Source of the DNA: Bacteroidetes bacterium SW_11_45_7 | Lineage (GTDB): Bacteria; Bacteroidota; Bacteroidia; Chitinophagales; SW-11-45-7 | DNA: 10,337 nucleotides | Assembly: GCA_003022985.1 (NCBI GenBank) | Contig: PXTV01000078.1 | Coordinates: forward strand, 1 to 10,337 | Direction of reading: 5' to 3' | In this document: piece by piece, positions 1 to 7,045 of the stretch | Layout: each line of letters starts with the position of its first letter | How positions within the stretch are numbered: position 1 is the stretch's first letter | Position numbers and translations under genes: made by a program | Notes under the pieces: model-generated | The model's input: only the letters and a program-made list of their open reading frames with translations | What the model was told of the DNA's origin: nothing | The model's database searches: none

Positions 1-624
1 GGAGCGAACCGCCTTGGTGCATCGGCACTTATGCAGGGGTTATCCGATGGCTACTTTGTATTGCCTATGACCATTGGCAATTACCTATCAGCTGAGATCA
101 AGACGCCAGTGCCTGATACCAAGGATAAGGCATTTGATGATGCTGAAAAGAATGTCCAGGAGCGCCTGGACAAGATATTATCCATCAAGGGCTCGAAAAC
201 AGTGGATTACTATCACAAACAACTCGGTGACATCATGTGGAACTATTGCGGGATGTCCCGCAATCGGGAAGGGCTTGAAAAAGCTAAGAATATGGTCAAA
301 GAGTTACGTGAGGATTTCTGGCAGAATGTAAAAGTGCCCGGTTCCACCAACGAAATGAATGGAGAGCTCGAAAAAGCCGGGCGTGTTGCCGACTTCCTTG
401 AACTCGGTGAGTTGATTGCAGTTGATGCACTGAACAGGTATGAATCTTGTGGCGGGCACTTCCGCGAAGAATATCAAACCGAGGAAGGCGAAGCTCTGCG
501 CGATGACGAAGGCCACCAATTTGTATCAGCCTGGGAGTTTAAAGGGGAAGACAATGACCCCGAATTGCATAAAGAGCCGCTTGAATTTGATATTGTGAAA
601 CCGACAACCAGAAGTTATAAGTAA
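1..624 (+). CDS. sdhA: Succinate dehydrogenase/fumarate reductase flavoprotein subunit, C-terminal part (5' end outside window)
   Basis: This is the FAD-carrying catalytic subunit, which interconverts succinate and fumarate and passes electrons to SdhB. The frame is open from base 1, so the visible 207 residues are only the C-terminal part; the ATG at 31 is internal. The first residues read GANRLGASALMQGLSDGYFV, the conserved FAD/substrate-domain segment of SdhA/FrdA. The helical C-terminal domain follows, with a SCGGHFREEYQ motif at about residues 149-159 that corresponds to the conserved 'S-GGHFRE' segment of the family. The tail ends in TTRSYK before TAA. The FAD-linking histidine and the main catalytic residues lie upstream of the window. 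sdhB follows on the same strand after a 176-base gap. Sequence alone cannot separate Sdh from Frd, but in aerobic Bacteroidota-like genomes this type is normally called SdhA. Confidence 0.95.
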   Translation, partial: GANRLGASALMQGLSDGYFVLPMTIGNYLSAEIKTPVPDTKDKAFDDAEKNVQERLDKILSIKGSKTVDYYHKQLGDIMWNYCGMSRNREGLEKAKNMVKELREDFWQNVKVPGSTNEMNGELEKAGRVADFLELGELIAVDALNRYESCGGHFREEYQTEEGEALRDDEGHQFVSAWEFKGEDNDPELHKEPLEFDIVKPTTRSYK

Positions 625-800
625 CTGTTAACTAACTGGGGGAACCAGGTAATGTCAATTAGCAAATAGATCATTAGGGTTTCATGAGTAATAACTCATT
701 TCCAATTGACTAAACCCGATTCCAAATTTATTTCTTATGATTAAGAGCAAGGTGGAGGATGGAAGCACTAAGGGAATAGACATGATTTAAATACACGCTT
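625..800 (+). other. sdhA-sdhB intergenic spacer with inverted repeats and micro reading frames
   Basis: This 176-base stretch separates two genes that usually sit close together. No gene of normal size is visible. It contains two very short frames, ATG 652 to TAG 669 (5 codons) and ATG 759 to TAG 779 (6 codons). The second is preceded by a purine-rich GGTGGAGG. It also contains the repeats described in the next entry. sdhB cannot start further upstream, because an in-frame TGA lies at 783-785. No convincing promoter is seen, so co-transcription with sdhA remains the default reading. Confidence 0.6.
654..717 (+). promoter_or_regulatory. Nested and crossing inverted repeats between sdhA and sdhB (possible mRNA structure)
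   Basis: Three perfect pairings are visible. GTCAATT (654-660) pairs with AATTGAC (704-710). ATGAGT (684-689) pairs with ACTCAT (694-699) across a 4-base loop. GGGTTT (677-682) pairs with AAACCC (712-717). The small hairpin fits inside either outer pairing, but the two outer pairings cross, so they are alternatives or form a pseudoknot. The first pairing also covers part of the 5-codon frame that starts at 652. A role as an mRNA processing, stability or expression-balancing element is inference; no T-run follows, so it is not a typical terminator. Confidence 0.3.
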
Positions 801-1553
801 ATGAAGCTTACATTAAAAGTTTGGCGCCAGAAGAGCAAGGATGCTGAGGGGAAGTTTGAAACGTATCAGATCGATGAGGTCGATCCGGACATGTCTTTTT
901 TGGAGATGATGGACGTATTAAACCAACAATTGATCGAGAATGATCAAGAACCGGTTGCATTTGACCACGATTGTAGAGAGGGTATCTGCGGCAGTTGCAG
1001 CATGTACATAAACGGCCGCCCTCATGGCCCCAATAAGCTGACGGCTACGTGTCAGCTCCACATGCGCCACTTCAACGATGGCGACACAATTGTTGTTGAG
1101 CCCTGGCGTGCCACTGCATTTCCCGTCATTAAGGATCTTGTCACCGATCGCTCTGCTTTTGACCGTATTGTGGAGGCGGGCGGCTATGTTTCTGTCAATA
1201 CCGGAGCTCCTCAGGACGCCAATTCAATCCCCACCAAGAAAGAAGACGCTGATGAGGCGTTTGATGCGGCTACATGCATAGGTTGTGGTGCCTGTGTAGC
1301 TGCTTGCAAGAATGGCTCTGCTGCCTTGTTTGTGAGTGCTAAAATTGCCCATCTCGCCAATCTTCCGCAAGGCGAACCTGAAAGAGATAAACGAGTAATG
1401 AATATGGTGGCTCAAATGGACGAAGAGCAGTTCGGCTCCTGCACGTTTACTCAGGCCTGTCAGGCCGAATGTCCTAAAGGCATATCAGTTGATAACATTG
1501 CCAGGATGAATAGCGAGTACTGGAAAGCGAAATGGTTTTCGAGCAAAGACTAA
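801..1553 (+). CDS. sdhB: Succinate dehydrogenase/fumarate reductase iron-sulfur subunit
   Basis: This subunit carries electrons from the SdhA flavin to the quinone site through three iron-sulfur clusters. All ligands are present in its 250 residues. The [2Fe-2S] cluster is held by C58, C63, C66 and C84, within the motif CREGICGSC. The ferredoxin-like C-terminal domain has [11 protein letters not shown] with C159, C162, C165 and C169, followed by C214, C220 and C224. By family precedent, C159/C162/C165/C224 bind [4Fe-4S] and C169/C214/C220 bind [3Fe-4S]. The length is normal for the family. The start at 801 is the earliest possible, because TGA at 783-785 closes the frame upstream. No Shine-Dalgarno sequence is obvious, as is common in Bacteroidota. 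The membrane anchor gene (sdhC) is not in the window and would be expected upstream of sdhA. Confidence 0.97.
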   Translation: MKLTLKVWRQKSKDAEGKFETYQIDEVDPDMSFLEMMDVLNQQLIENDQEPVAFDHDCREGICGSCSMYINGRPHGPNKLTATCQLHMRHFNDGDTIVVEPWRATAFPVIKDLVTDRSAFDRIVEAGGYVSVNTGAPQDANSIPTKKEDADEAFDAATCIGCGACVAACKNGSAALFVSAKIAHLANLPQGEPERDKRVMNMVAQMDEEQFGSCTFTQACQAECPKGISVDNIARMNSEYWKAKWFSSKD

Positions 1554-1589
1554 GACAACCAAAGCGATCATCAAAGCAGGGCAACAACC

Positions 1590-1666
1590 CCGGATCAGGT
1601 AAAAACTTCATCGAGCCGAATTCATTCAAAAAAAAGCGGCTCATCGTTAGTTTGCATCCGGTTTTT
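1590..1666 (+). terminator. Possible nested-stem terminator after sdhB
   Basis: An outer pairing CCGGAT (1590-1595) with ATCCGG (1656-1661) encloses an inner pairing GAGCCG (1613-1618) with CGGCTC (1637-1642). The outer 3' arm is followed at once by TTTTT (1662-1666). The position, 37 bases past the sdhB stop in a convergent gap, suits a terminator. The stems are only 6 bp with long loops, so this is weaker than a textbook intrinsic terminator. The rest of the 1554-1748 gap shows only a C-rich tract near 1688-1698 (purine-rich on the other strand) and no gene. Confidence 0.3.
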
Positions 1667-1748
1667 AACGGTTCAGCTGTTTTAGGCTCCCCCCTCCCAT
1701 TCTATTTCGCAACACCTGAAACGCAACCATTGACTCGTTGTGTTCGTT

Positions 1749-2204
1749 TCAATCCTTAGGCAGCTTCACAATTGAAAACCAAAATCTTACAATGTTCTGG
1801 ACTACATTGTTGAAATCATCAAATTCAACCGGCTTGGTAATATAACAATTGGCGTGGAGGTTGTAGCTTTTTGAAATGTCGAATTCAGCTTCGGAAGATG
1901 TTATAATGACGACAGGGATATGCTTAAGTCCGTCATTGTCCTTTATAATTTCCAAAACCTCCAGTCCGTTTTTCTTGGGCAGGTTTAAATCCAACAAAAT
2001 CAAATCCGGCTTAGGTGAACTCGCATATTCACTCTTGCCATTCAGATAACCTATAGCTTGTTCACCATCAACAGCAACATTCACATTGGTAGGTATATCA
2101 CTTTCTTTAAGAGCTTCTTGTGTTAACCGTACATCGCCAGGATTATCCTCTACCAATAGGATTTCAAAGGGTTTTTGATCTGCATCAGTCAATTTATCAC
2201 TCAT
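1749..2204 (-). CDS. Single-domain response regulator, Rcp1/CheY-like
   Basis: This is a receiver-only response regulator of 151 residues. The fold signature is complete: acidic pocket E19/D20 in LLVEDNPGD, phospho-acceptor D72 in LLDLNLP, switch threonine T102 in VIITSS, and K124 in YITKP. The VEDNPGD opening and the loop between strands resemble the Rcp1 subfamily, which partners phytochrome-type and PAS/GAF kinases. There is no DNA-binding or enzymatic output domain. It therefore probably acts through protein contacts or as a phosphate shuttle in the cytoplasm. Its ATG overlaps the TGA of the upstream kinase as ATGA (2201-2204), implying translational coupling and a cognate pair. The target is unknown. 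Confidence 0.92.
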   Translation of the reverse strand: MSDKLTDADQKPFEILLVEDNPGDVRLTQEALKESDIPTNVNVAVDGEQAIGYLNGKSEYASSPKPDLILLDLNLPKKNGLEVLEIIKDNDGLKHIPVVIITSSEAEFDISKSYNLHANCYITKPVEFDDFNNVVQNIVRFWFSIVKLPKD

Positions 2205-3679
2205 TTATCAATGGTAAAATGGAAGGTTGTCCCTTTTCCTATTTCAGAGCTAACCCACATTTCACCACCATGTCGTTCCACAATTTTATTACATATAGCA
2301 AGCCCTACACCTGTTCCCTCGTAATCCTTACGACTGTGGAGGCGCTGGAAGATGGTAAAGATACGTTCAAAATGCGTCTTTTCAATACCCATGCCGTTAT
2401 CAGTTACAGTGAACAACCACTTGCTGCCTTTACTCTCAGCCGATATATTGATTTCCAACGGCTCATCTCTCCTGAACTTGATGGCATTGTTGATCAAATT
2501 CTGAAACAGGCTAACAAACTGCGCCTGGTCCACTTGAATTGTAGGGAGATTATTAGCATGAATCGCTGCCCCACTTTCAAGAATCATTTGCTCTACATTC
2601 TTTTTTGCAACTTCCACAACCTGGCGCCCCTCCACATTAGTAAACGGTTCCCCTTTGCGGTCAACCCGGGAATATTCCAACAGATCATTGATAAGTTCCT
2701 GCATCCGTGAAACCCCATCAACTGCAAAATTCATGAAGTCATGGATATCCTGGTCCTCACTATGTTCCAATCGTTTTTGAATAAGTTTCACATAGCTATT
2801 AACCATGCGAAGCGGTTCACGCAAATCATGCGAAGCAGCATAAGCGAACATTTCAAGCTCGGAATTGGACCTTTTGAGTTCTTCCGTCTGCCGTTCCAGT
2901 TCGAGCTGGGCATTTTTGAGCTCAGACACATCAAGGAAAATAAGCATCCCTGCAAACGTTTCACCTTGCTCCGATGTAACAGGTAATAAGTGAATATAAT
3001 AGTGGGTATCATCGGCAAATCTGTACTCAATTACATTCTCCTCACCCTCAAGAGCAGCTCTGTGAAGGGGTTTTAGCTTATCCACCAAGTGTTTATCAAA
3101 CACCTGTTCAATGTTATATCCGGTAATCTTTTCATTGTCCAAACCGATCTTACTTAAAGAAGCCCCTTCAACAACCTTGTAAACCAAATCGTCATCGAAC
3201 AATAATACTGTGGAATAGGGAATATTACTGGCCAGTGTGCGGTAAAGTTCCTGGCTTTCAAGTAATGACAGCTCGGTACGCTTCCTGGTCAAGGCATTAG
3301 CGAAAATCTGGCTCACAATATTGAGCAAAGGACGGGAGCCGTCTGACCAAAATATTTGCTTCTCGGTGCTCCCAACTACAAGAGAGCCGATGAGCCGGTT
3401 CTGAAAGCGTACCGGCAACATAATAAACGACTGGATATCGAGTTGCCGGGCAACGCTACGGATATTTGCCCCCTCATCCGGCAGTTGATCTACATCACTA
3501 TAGGCAATGTATTCCCCTTTTTTCAAGTTTCTATTGGAGAATTTGTACTCTTCAAGTGGTAGGTTTTGGAAGGGAGAAGAATCCAGGTTTTCTATGCCTT
3601 GATGATATCGATGGGATAGGGAGAACGTTTTGCTATCCTGATCATAGGTAAACATAAGACCCGCTTCAACGCCCAACAT
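2201..3679 (-). CDS. GAF-PAS sensor histidine kinase (N-terminally truncated GAF)
   Basis: This is a cytoplasmic histidine kinase of 492 residues with no membrane segment. Domains in order are a GAF domain lacking its first strand and helix (about 1-135), a PAS domain (about 143-255), and a coiled linker rich in E/L/Q (about 253-275). The dimerisation domain follows, with phospho-acceptor H284 in SHDLREPLR. The ATPase domain has N-box N398 (NLINNA), G1 D427-G431 (DNGMG) and G2 GTGVGL at 455-460. The transmitter therefore looks intact. It is the type that pairs with Rcp1-like regulators, which fits the overlapping gene downstream. The ATG at 3679 is the earliest start, because TAA lies three codons upstream in frame. 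No Shine-Dalgarno is visible, and the upstream gene's TGA ends one base before this ATG (TGATATG), so expression may need re-initiation. The protein starts in mid-GAF, suggesting it was once joined to the preceding gene. Confidence 0.88.
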   Translation of the reverse strand: MLGVEAGLMFTYDQDSKTFSLSHRYHQGIENLDSSPFQNLPLEEYKFSNRNLKKGEYIAYSDVDQLPDEGANIRSVARQLDIQSFIMLPVRFQNRLIGSLVVGSTEKQIFWSDGSRPLLNIVSQIFANALTRKRTELSLLESQELYRTLASNIPYSTVLLFDDDLVYKVVEGASLSKIGLDNEKITGYNIEQVFDKHLVDKLKPLHRAALEGEENVIEYRFADDTHYYIHLLPVTSEQGETFAGMLIFLDVSELKNAQLELERQTEELKRSNSELEMFAYAASHDLREPLRMVNSYVKLIQKRLEHSEDQDIHDFMNFAVDGVSRMQELINDLLEYSRVDRKGEPFTNVEGRQVVEVAKKNVEQMILESGAAIHANNLPTIQVDQAQFVSLFQNLINNAIKFRRDEPLEINISAESKGSKWLFTVTDNGMGIEKTHFERIFTIFQRLHSRKDYEGTGVGLAICNKIVERHGGEMWVSSEIGKGTTFHFTIDK

Positions 3680-3680
3680 A

Positions 3681-6600
3681 TCAGCTTATTGTAATAAATT
3701 CGGTGGAAATCTGGGTCACAAGGTTTTCGAACTCTACCTTGTAGTTCAACTGTGTTTCGGTATTCTTGCGTTCAAGGGCATTTGAAAACACCTGGCCCAT
3801 GATACTAAACAGTGTGAGATTTTCCGCACTCCAGTAGTGTTGTCTGGATGTTGAGGCAAATGTCAGATAACCTGTAAACTCGTTTTTGATATATAGGGGG
3901 ATTGTGACAAGAGACTTGATGCCCAATTTTTCTAAATAACGCTTTTCCACCCGTGCCTCACCTTCCATATCTTCTACTGATGGAATGTGGATGAGCCCTC
4001 TTTCCTCCACCTTGCTACTCAACCACTGAAAATGCGATGCATTAACACCTTTATTTTTAAATGCTGCAAATGGATCATGATCACCCTCTTTATACCATTT
4101 TAGAATACGGAAAGTGTCGTTTTCAATACTCGTTATAAAAGCAAAATCAAGATCAGTTTCACGACAAATAGATTGGAGAGCTTGATGAATCGAATGGTCA
4201 ATATCGTCTAATTCCACATTAATCAAGTCCAGCGAAATCTGAGAGATCGTCTCTTCAAGCTTCAATTGATTACGAAGCGCCTCTTCAGTCTCTTTGCGTT
4301 CTGTAATATCAATAGCTATAGTGAGAATTTGTTGGGGGTCTTCCTCCAATTCGGACAGTATAGGTGATTTGGTAGTAAAAAACCAACGCCTATCACCTGT
4401 TTCGGCATCTATCAAGGGTTCTTCTTGCGCTACAATAGGGTCCTCATTTTGGGAAATTTGCACCTGGGCTTCAATATTTTGCCACCTTTTAGTCAGTATA
4501 TCATATACATTTTGATTGTCAAGCTCATCTCTTTTTACTTCGTATTCTTTTTCAAAAGCCTTGTTGACCAACGTGATGGTACCTTCGGTGTCAGTAACGT
4601 AAATAATATTGGGATTGGCATCGATTACATCGCGTAAGAAGGTCCTTTGTCTATTAACGGCATGCTCAGCTTGTTTAAGTGCTGTAATATCTCTGCCCAC
4701 CGACTGGTACTCAGTAAAATCGCCCATACTGTTAAAGATGGCCCTGTTCATCCACAGCTGCCAATGTGTTTCGCCATTTTCATCCTGATATTTCCTTTCA
4801 TAGGAGGACACGGGATTCGCTGGCGTTAATTGGTTGATGTGCTCTATAAAATGCTGGTATTCTTCCTCATTGAATTCATTGAGTAGATTGGTGCCAATAA
4901 TATCTTCCCGCGCAAGATTGAAATAGCGACAATAAGCCTCGTTTGCAAATGTGATCACGCCATCATGGAGAAAGCGGCAGATCATTTCTGTCTGATCCTC
5001 CACAACGGCCCTGTATTTTTCCTCGCTCTCCTTTAGTAGTTTTTCAGCACGCTTGCGTTTTGTAATGTCTGTTCCTATAATATTAACGAGCCATTGATCC
5101 GGGATCGGTACCACCTTCAGATCGTAAATTGTATTCTCGCACTCAACCTCGTATTCTCTTACATTTCCTTCATCCAAACTTTTTCTCACAACCTTTTGCC
5201 AAACCTCTGGCAATTGTCCTTCTTGTTGTGTATGCCATTTTTTCAATAACAATTCACTTGCCGGATTGGCATATTCGATCTCACCCTGTGGACTTACCCG
5301 AAGGATAGGGCCGGGGTTGAGCTCTGCTATACGAGCAAGATTTCTCGTTTCAGAAATATCCCGCGCCACTACATAAACATACTGAATGCGTCCTTGATCG
5401 TCTTTCTCAGCCATGACCACCTGCGACACACGTATCCATTTCCCCTCCGCATCCACAAGTGTTACCTCGCCTTCCCAGCTACCTTTTTCTTTCAAAGCCG
5501 GAACAATGTCATCGGTATAAACAGAGATGTCTTGGTAAGCAACCCTGTCGTAGATATTGATTTTCGATATATCTTCATCGGGACCTAGCCTCAGCTTTTG
5601 ACGGGAAGCCTCGTTGAGGAAAATGGGGCGACCTTCACGATCACCGATGCCGATATAGTCAGGGGTGGAAGCAACCAACTTCCGGAGGCGCATGTTCTCT
5701 GTTGAAACTTGCTTCTCTTTGGTGACATCTGTAAAGAGACCCATAACCCCCATCACTTCCTCATTATCGTCAAATATAGGCGAGGCGCTTATCCGGAGCC
5801 AATAATCGTTGCCATCCTGGCCTGTAAAAAGGATGTCATAGACTTCAGGTTCTCCTTTGAGCCGCCTTTGTAGCTTTTGTTGCAACTCTTCCTGCGAGAT
5901 ATTGCGGATGGACAGTAATTCATAAAGCGACCTCCCCTCAAGTTGATCTTTTGTCAGCCCTGTTAGCTGCGTAAAACTTTTATTGATGAATTGGACTTCG
6001 CCATGGATATTTGTATAAAGCACCCCTTCGTTCATGCGCTCCACAAGATTGCGGTAGTTCCGCTCGCTTTCCCTTAGCCTTTCTTCAGCTTCAACCTGGT
6101 CAGTGATATCGGAAAGAATGGCAATAGAGCCGGAGGTGTTCCCTTCATGGTCGAGAATTGGTTGAGCAATCACCGAAAAATAGATAGGCGATCCATCTTT
6201 CGCCAGGATTTTCTGAGTATATGTATCCGCTTTACCCGATTTCCGCTCCTCCGCTTTTTGAGCCATTTTAGCACGATCCTGTTCTTCAAGGATGGCCAAT
6301 TCCTGGGCCTTTGAGCCAATTAGCTCATCTTCGGCAAACCCGAGTTTTCGTTGGAGACTGGCATTGACTGCCTGTAGGGTTCCTTCGCTGTCAAATTGAG
6401 CAAACCCTTCATTCATGTGGTTAAGGATGGAAAAATAAAAGTCCTTTTTCTTCTTTTCTTCCCGTTCATTCTTAACTTGAGTAGTAACATCGTAAAAGGA
6501 AATCATGCCCCCTGTGAGGTCACCATTATCATCATATATAGGCCTGCCGTTCACCTTCATATAAGCCCCGGATGATATCACTTGGTTTTGAACAAAGATC

Positions 6601-6914
6601 ATTTTGTTATAGGTCTCAATGCCCTCAGTGGCTTTTTTCAGCGGTAATTCGTCAGGCTGTAATAGCCGAAACGTTTCGGGATCATAAAGGCCAACCTCCT
6701 CATTTCTTATATCAACTTCTGCATCAACACTGGGCTTCCCTAAATATAATGAGGCTCTGTTATTGATATAGAGGATATCGCCCGCCTTATCTGCAATAAT
6801 GACGCCCTCATCAATGTTCTCAAGAATAGAGGCAAATCCGAGGTTGCCAAGATGCTCCTCTGTTTTGTCAAGTTTAATGCCTTGTTTCTCCTCTTTTGCT
6901 CCTTTTGTTGTCAT
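3681..6914 (-). CDS. Multi-PAS/GAF sensory protein, probable N-terminal part of a split histidine kinase
   Basis: This is a soluble sensory protein of 1,077 residues without a transmitter. I count seven PAS domains, at about 25-147, 158-276, 284-402, 410-525, 527-620, 632-748 and 758-874. Most end in the typical D(I/V)T or DIS motif, such as FYDVT, LSDIT, FTDVT, ARDIS, GTDIT, GRDIT and AIDIT. A GAF domain follows (about 884-1053). A second GAF begins (VTQISTEFITIS) but stops after about 12 residues at TGA. The next gene resumes inside a GAF in another frame. The end of GAF 1 (QVFSNALERK) closely resembles the end of the downstream GAF (QIFANALTRK), so they were tandem copies. No LOV-type cysteine motif, phytochrome PHY region or membrane segment is visible; ligands are unknown. 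The start at 6914 is firm because TAA lies three codons upstream. Functional status depends on whether the two halves still cooperate. Confidence 0.85.
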   Translation of the reverse strand: MTTKGAKEEKQGIKLDKTEEHLGNLGFASILENIDEGVIIADKAGDILYINNRASLYLGKPSVDAEVDIRNEEVGLYDPETFRLLQPDELPLKKATEGIETYNKMIFVQNQVISSGAYMKVNGRPIYDDNGDLTGGMISFYDVTTQVKNEREEKKKKDFYFSILNHMNEGFAQFDSEGTLQAVNASLQRKLGFAEDELIGSKAQELAILEEQDRAKMAQKAEERKSGKADTYTQKILAKDGSPIYFSVIAQPILDHEGNTSGSIAILSDITDQVEAEERLRESERNYRNLVERMNEGVLYTNIHGEVQFINKSFTQLTGLTKDQLEGRSLYELLSIRNISQEELQQKLQRRLKGEPEVYDILFTGQDGNDYWLRISASPIFDDNEEVMGVMGLFTDVTKEKQVSTENMRLRKLVASTPDYIGIGDREGRPIFLNEASRQKLRLGPDEDISKINIYDRVAYQDISVYTDDIVPALKEKGSWEGEVTLVDAEGKWIRVSQVVMAEKDDQGRIQYVYVVARDISETRNLARIAELNPGPILRVSPQGEIEYANPASELLLKKWHTQQEGQLPEVWQKVVRKSLDEGNVREYEVECENTIYDLKVVPIPDQWLVNIIGTDITKRKRAEKLLKESEEKYRAVVEDQTEMICRFLHDGVITFANEAYCRYFNLAREDIIGTNLLNEFNEEEYQHFIEHINQLTPANPVSSYERKYQDENGETHWQLWMNRAIFNSMGDFTEYQSVGRDITALKQAEHAVNRQRTFLRDVIDANPNIIYVTDTEGTITLVNKAFEKEYEVKRDELDNQNVYDILTKRWQNIEAQVQISQNEDPIVAQEEPLIDAETGDRRWFFTTKSPILSELEEDPQQILTIAIDITERKETEEALRNQLKLEETISQISLDLINVELDDIDHSIHQALQSICRETDLDFAFITSIENDTFRILKWYKEGDHDPFAAFKNKGVNASHFQWLSSKVEERGLIHIPSVEDMEGEARVEKRYLEKLGIKSLVTIPLYIKNEFTGYLTFASTSRQHYWSAENLTLFSIMGQVFSNALERKNTETQLNYKVEFENLVTQISTEFITIS

Positions 6915-6934
6915 AATGATTTATTCAAACGGGT

Positions 6935-6963
6935 AACGTAAAATGAAATCTTTTGGATGTCAA
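6935..6963 (-). promoter_or_regulatory. Weak candidate promoter for the sensory kinase operon
   Basis: On the minus strand a perfect TTGACA (6963-6958) is followed after 17 bases by TACGTT (6940-6935), about 20 bases before the ATG at 6914. This is a sigma70-like layout with a poor -10 element. Bacteroidota usually use TTTG/TAnnTTTG elements, and I found no good example of that here. The 131-base gap to the upstream gene leaves room for a promoter. Confidence 0.2.
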
Positions 6964-7006
6964 GTTTAATTATGTAAAATACCGGAACTTAATAGCTCAA
7001 CCATCT

Positions 7007-7027
7007 GACATGATAGTATATCATATC
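7007..7027 (-). repeat. Hairpin downstream of the CxxC-protein gene
   Basis: On the minus-strand RNA, 9 bases (7027-7019) pair with 9 bases (7015-7007) around a 3-base loop, using one G-U pair. On the plus strand the same position is a C-A mismatch, so the structure favours the minus transcript, the direction of the genes here. It lies 19 bases after the stop of the 7046-7930 gene. It is AT-rich and has no following U-run, so it may be an mRNA 3' end structure rather than an intrinsic terminator. Confidence 0.35.
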
Positions 7028-7045
7028 CTTAATGCTTCGTATAAG

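Noticed and set aside
1686..1699. Purine-rich tract on the minus strand as a possible G-quadruplex
   Set aside because: Only about two G-runs are present, fewer than the four needed for an intramolecular quadruplex.
1532..1759. 75-codon plus-strand frame spanning the end of sdhB and the convergent gap
   Set aside because: It begins inside sdhB in another frame, shows no recognisable motif, has composition like non-coding sequence, and overlaps the end of the response regulator.
2120..2710. 196-codon plus-strand frame opposite the kinase
   Set aside because: It lies antisense to the clearly identified ATPase and receiver regions, whose catalytic motifs are intact on the minus strand; no independent motif was seen.
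3679..3683. Programmed frameshift joining the two kinase genes
   Set aside because: No slippery sequence is visible at the junction, both frames are closed by stops close by, and a frameshift would not restore the missing 15-20 GAF residues.
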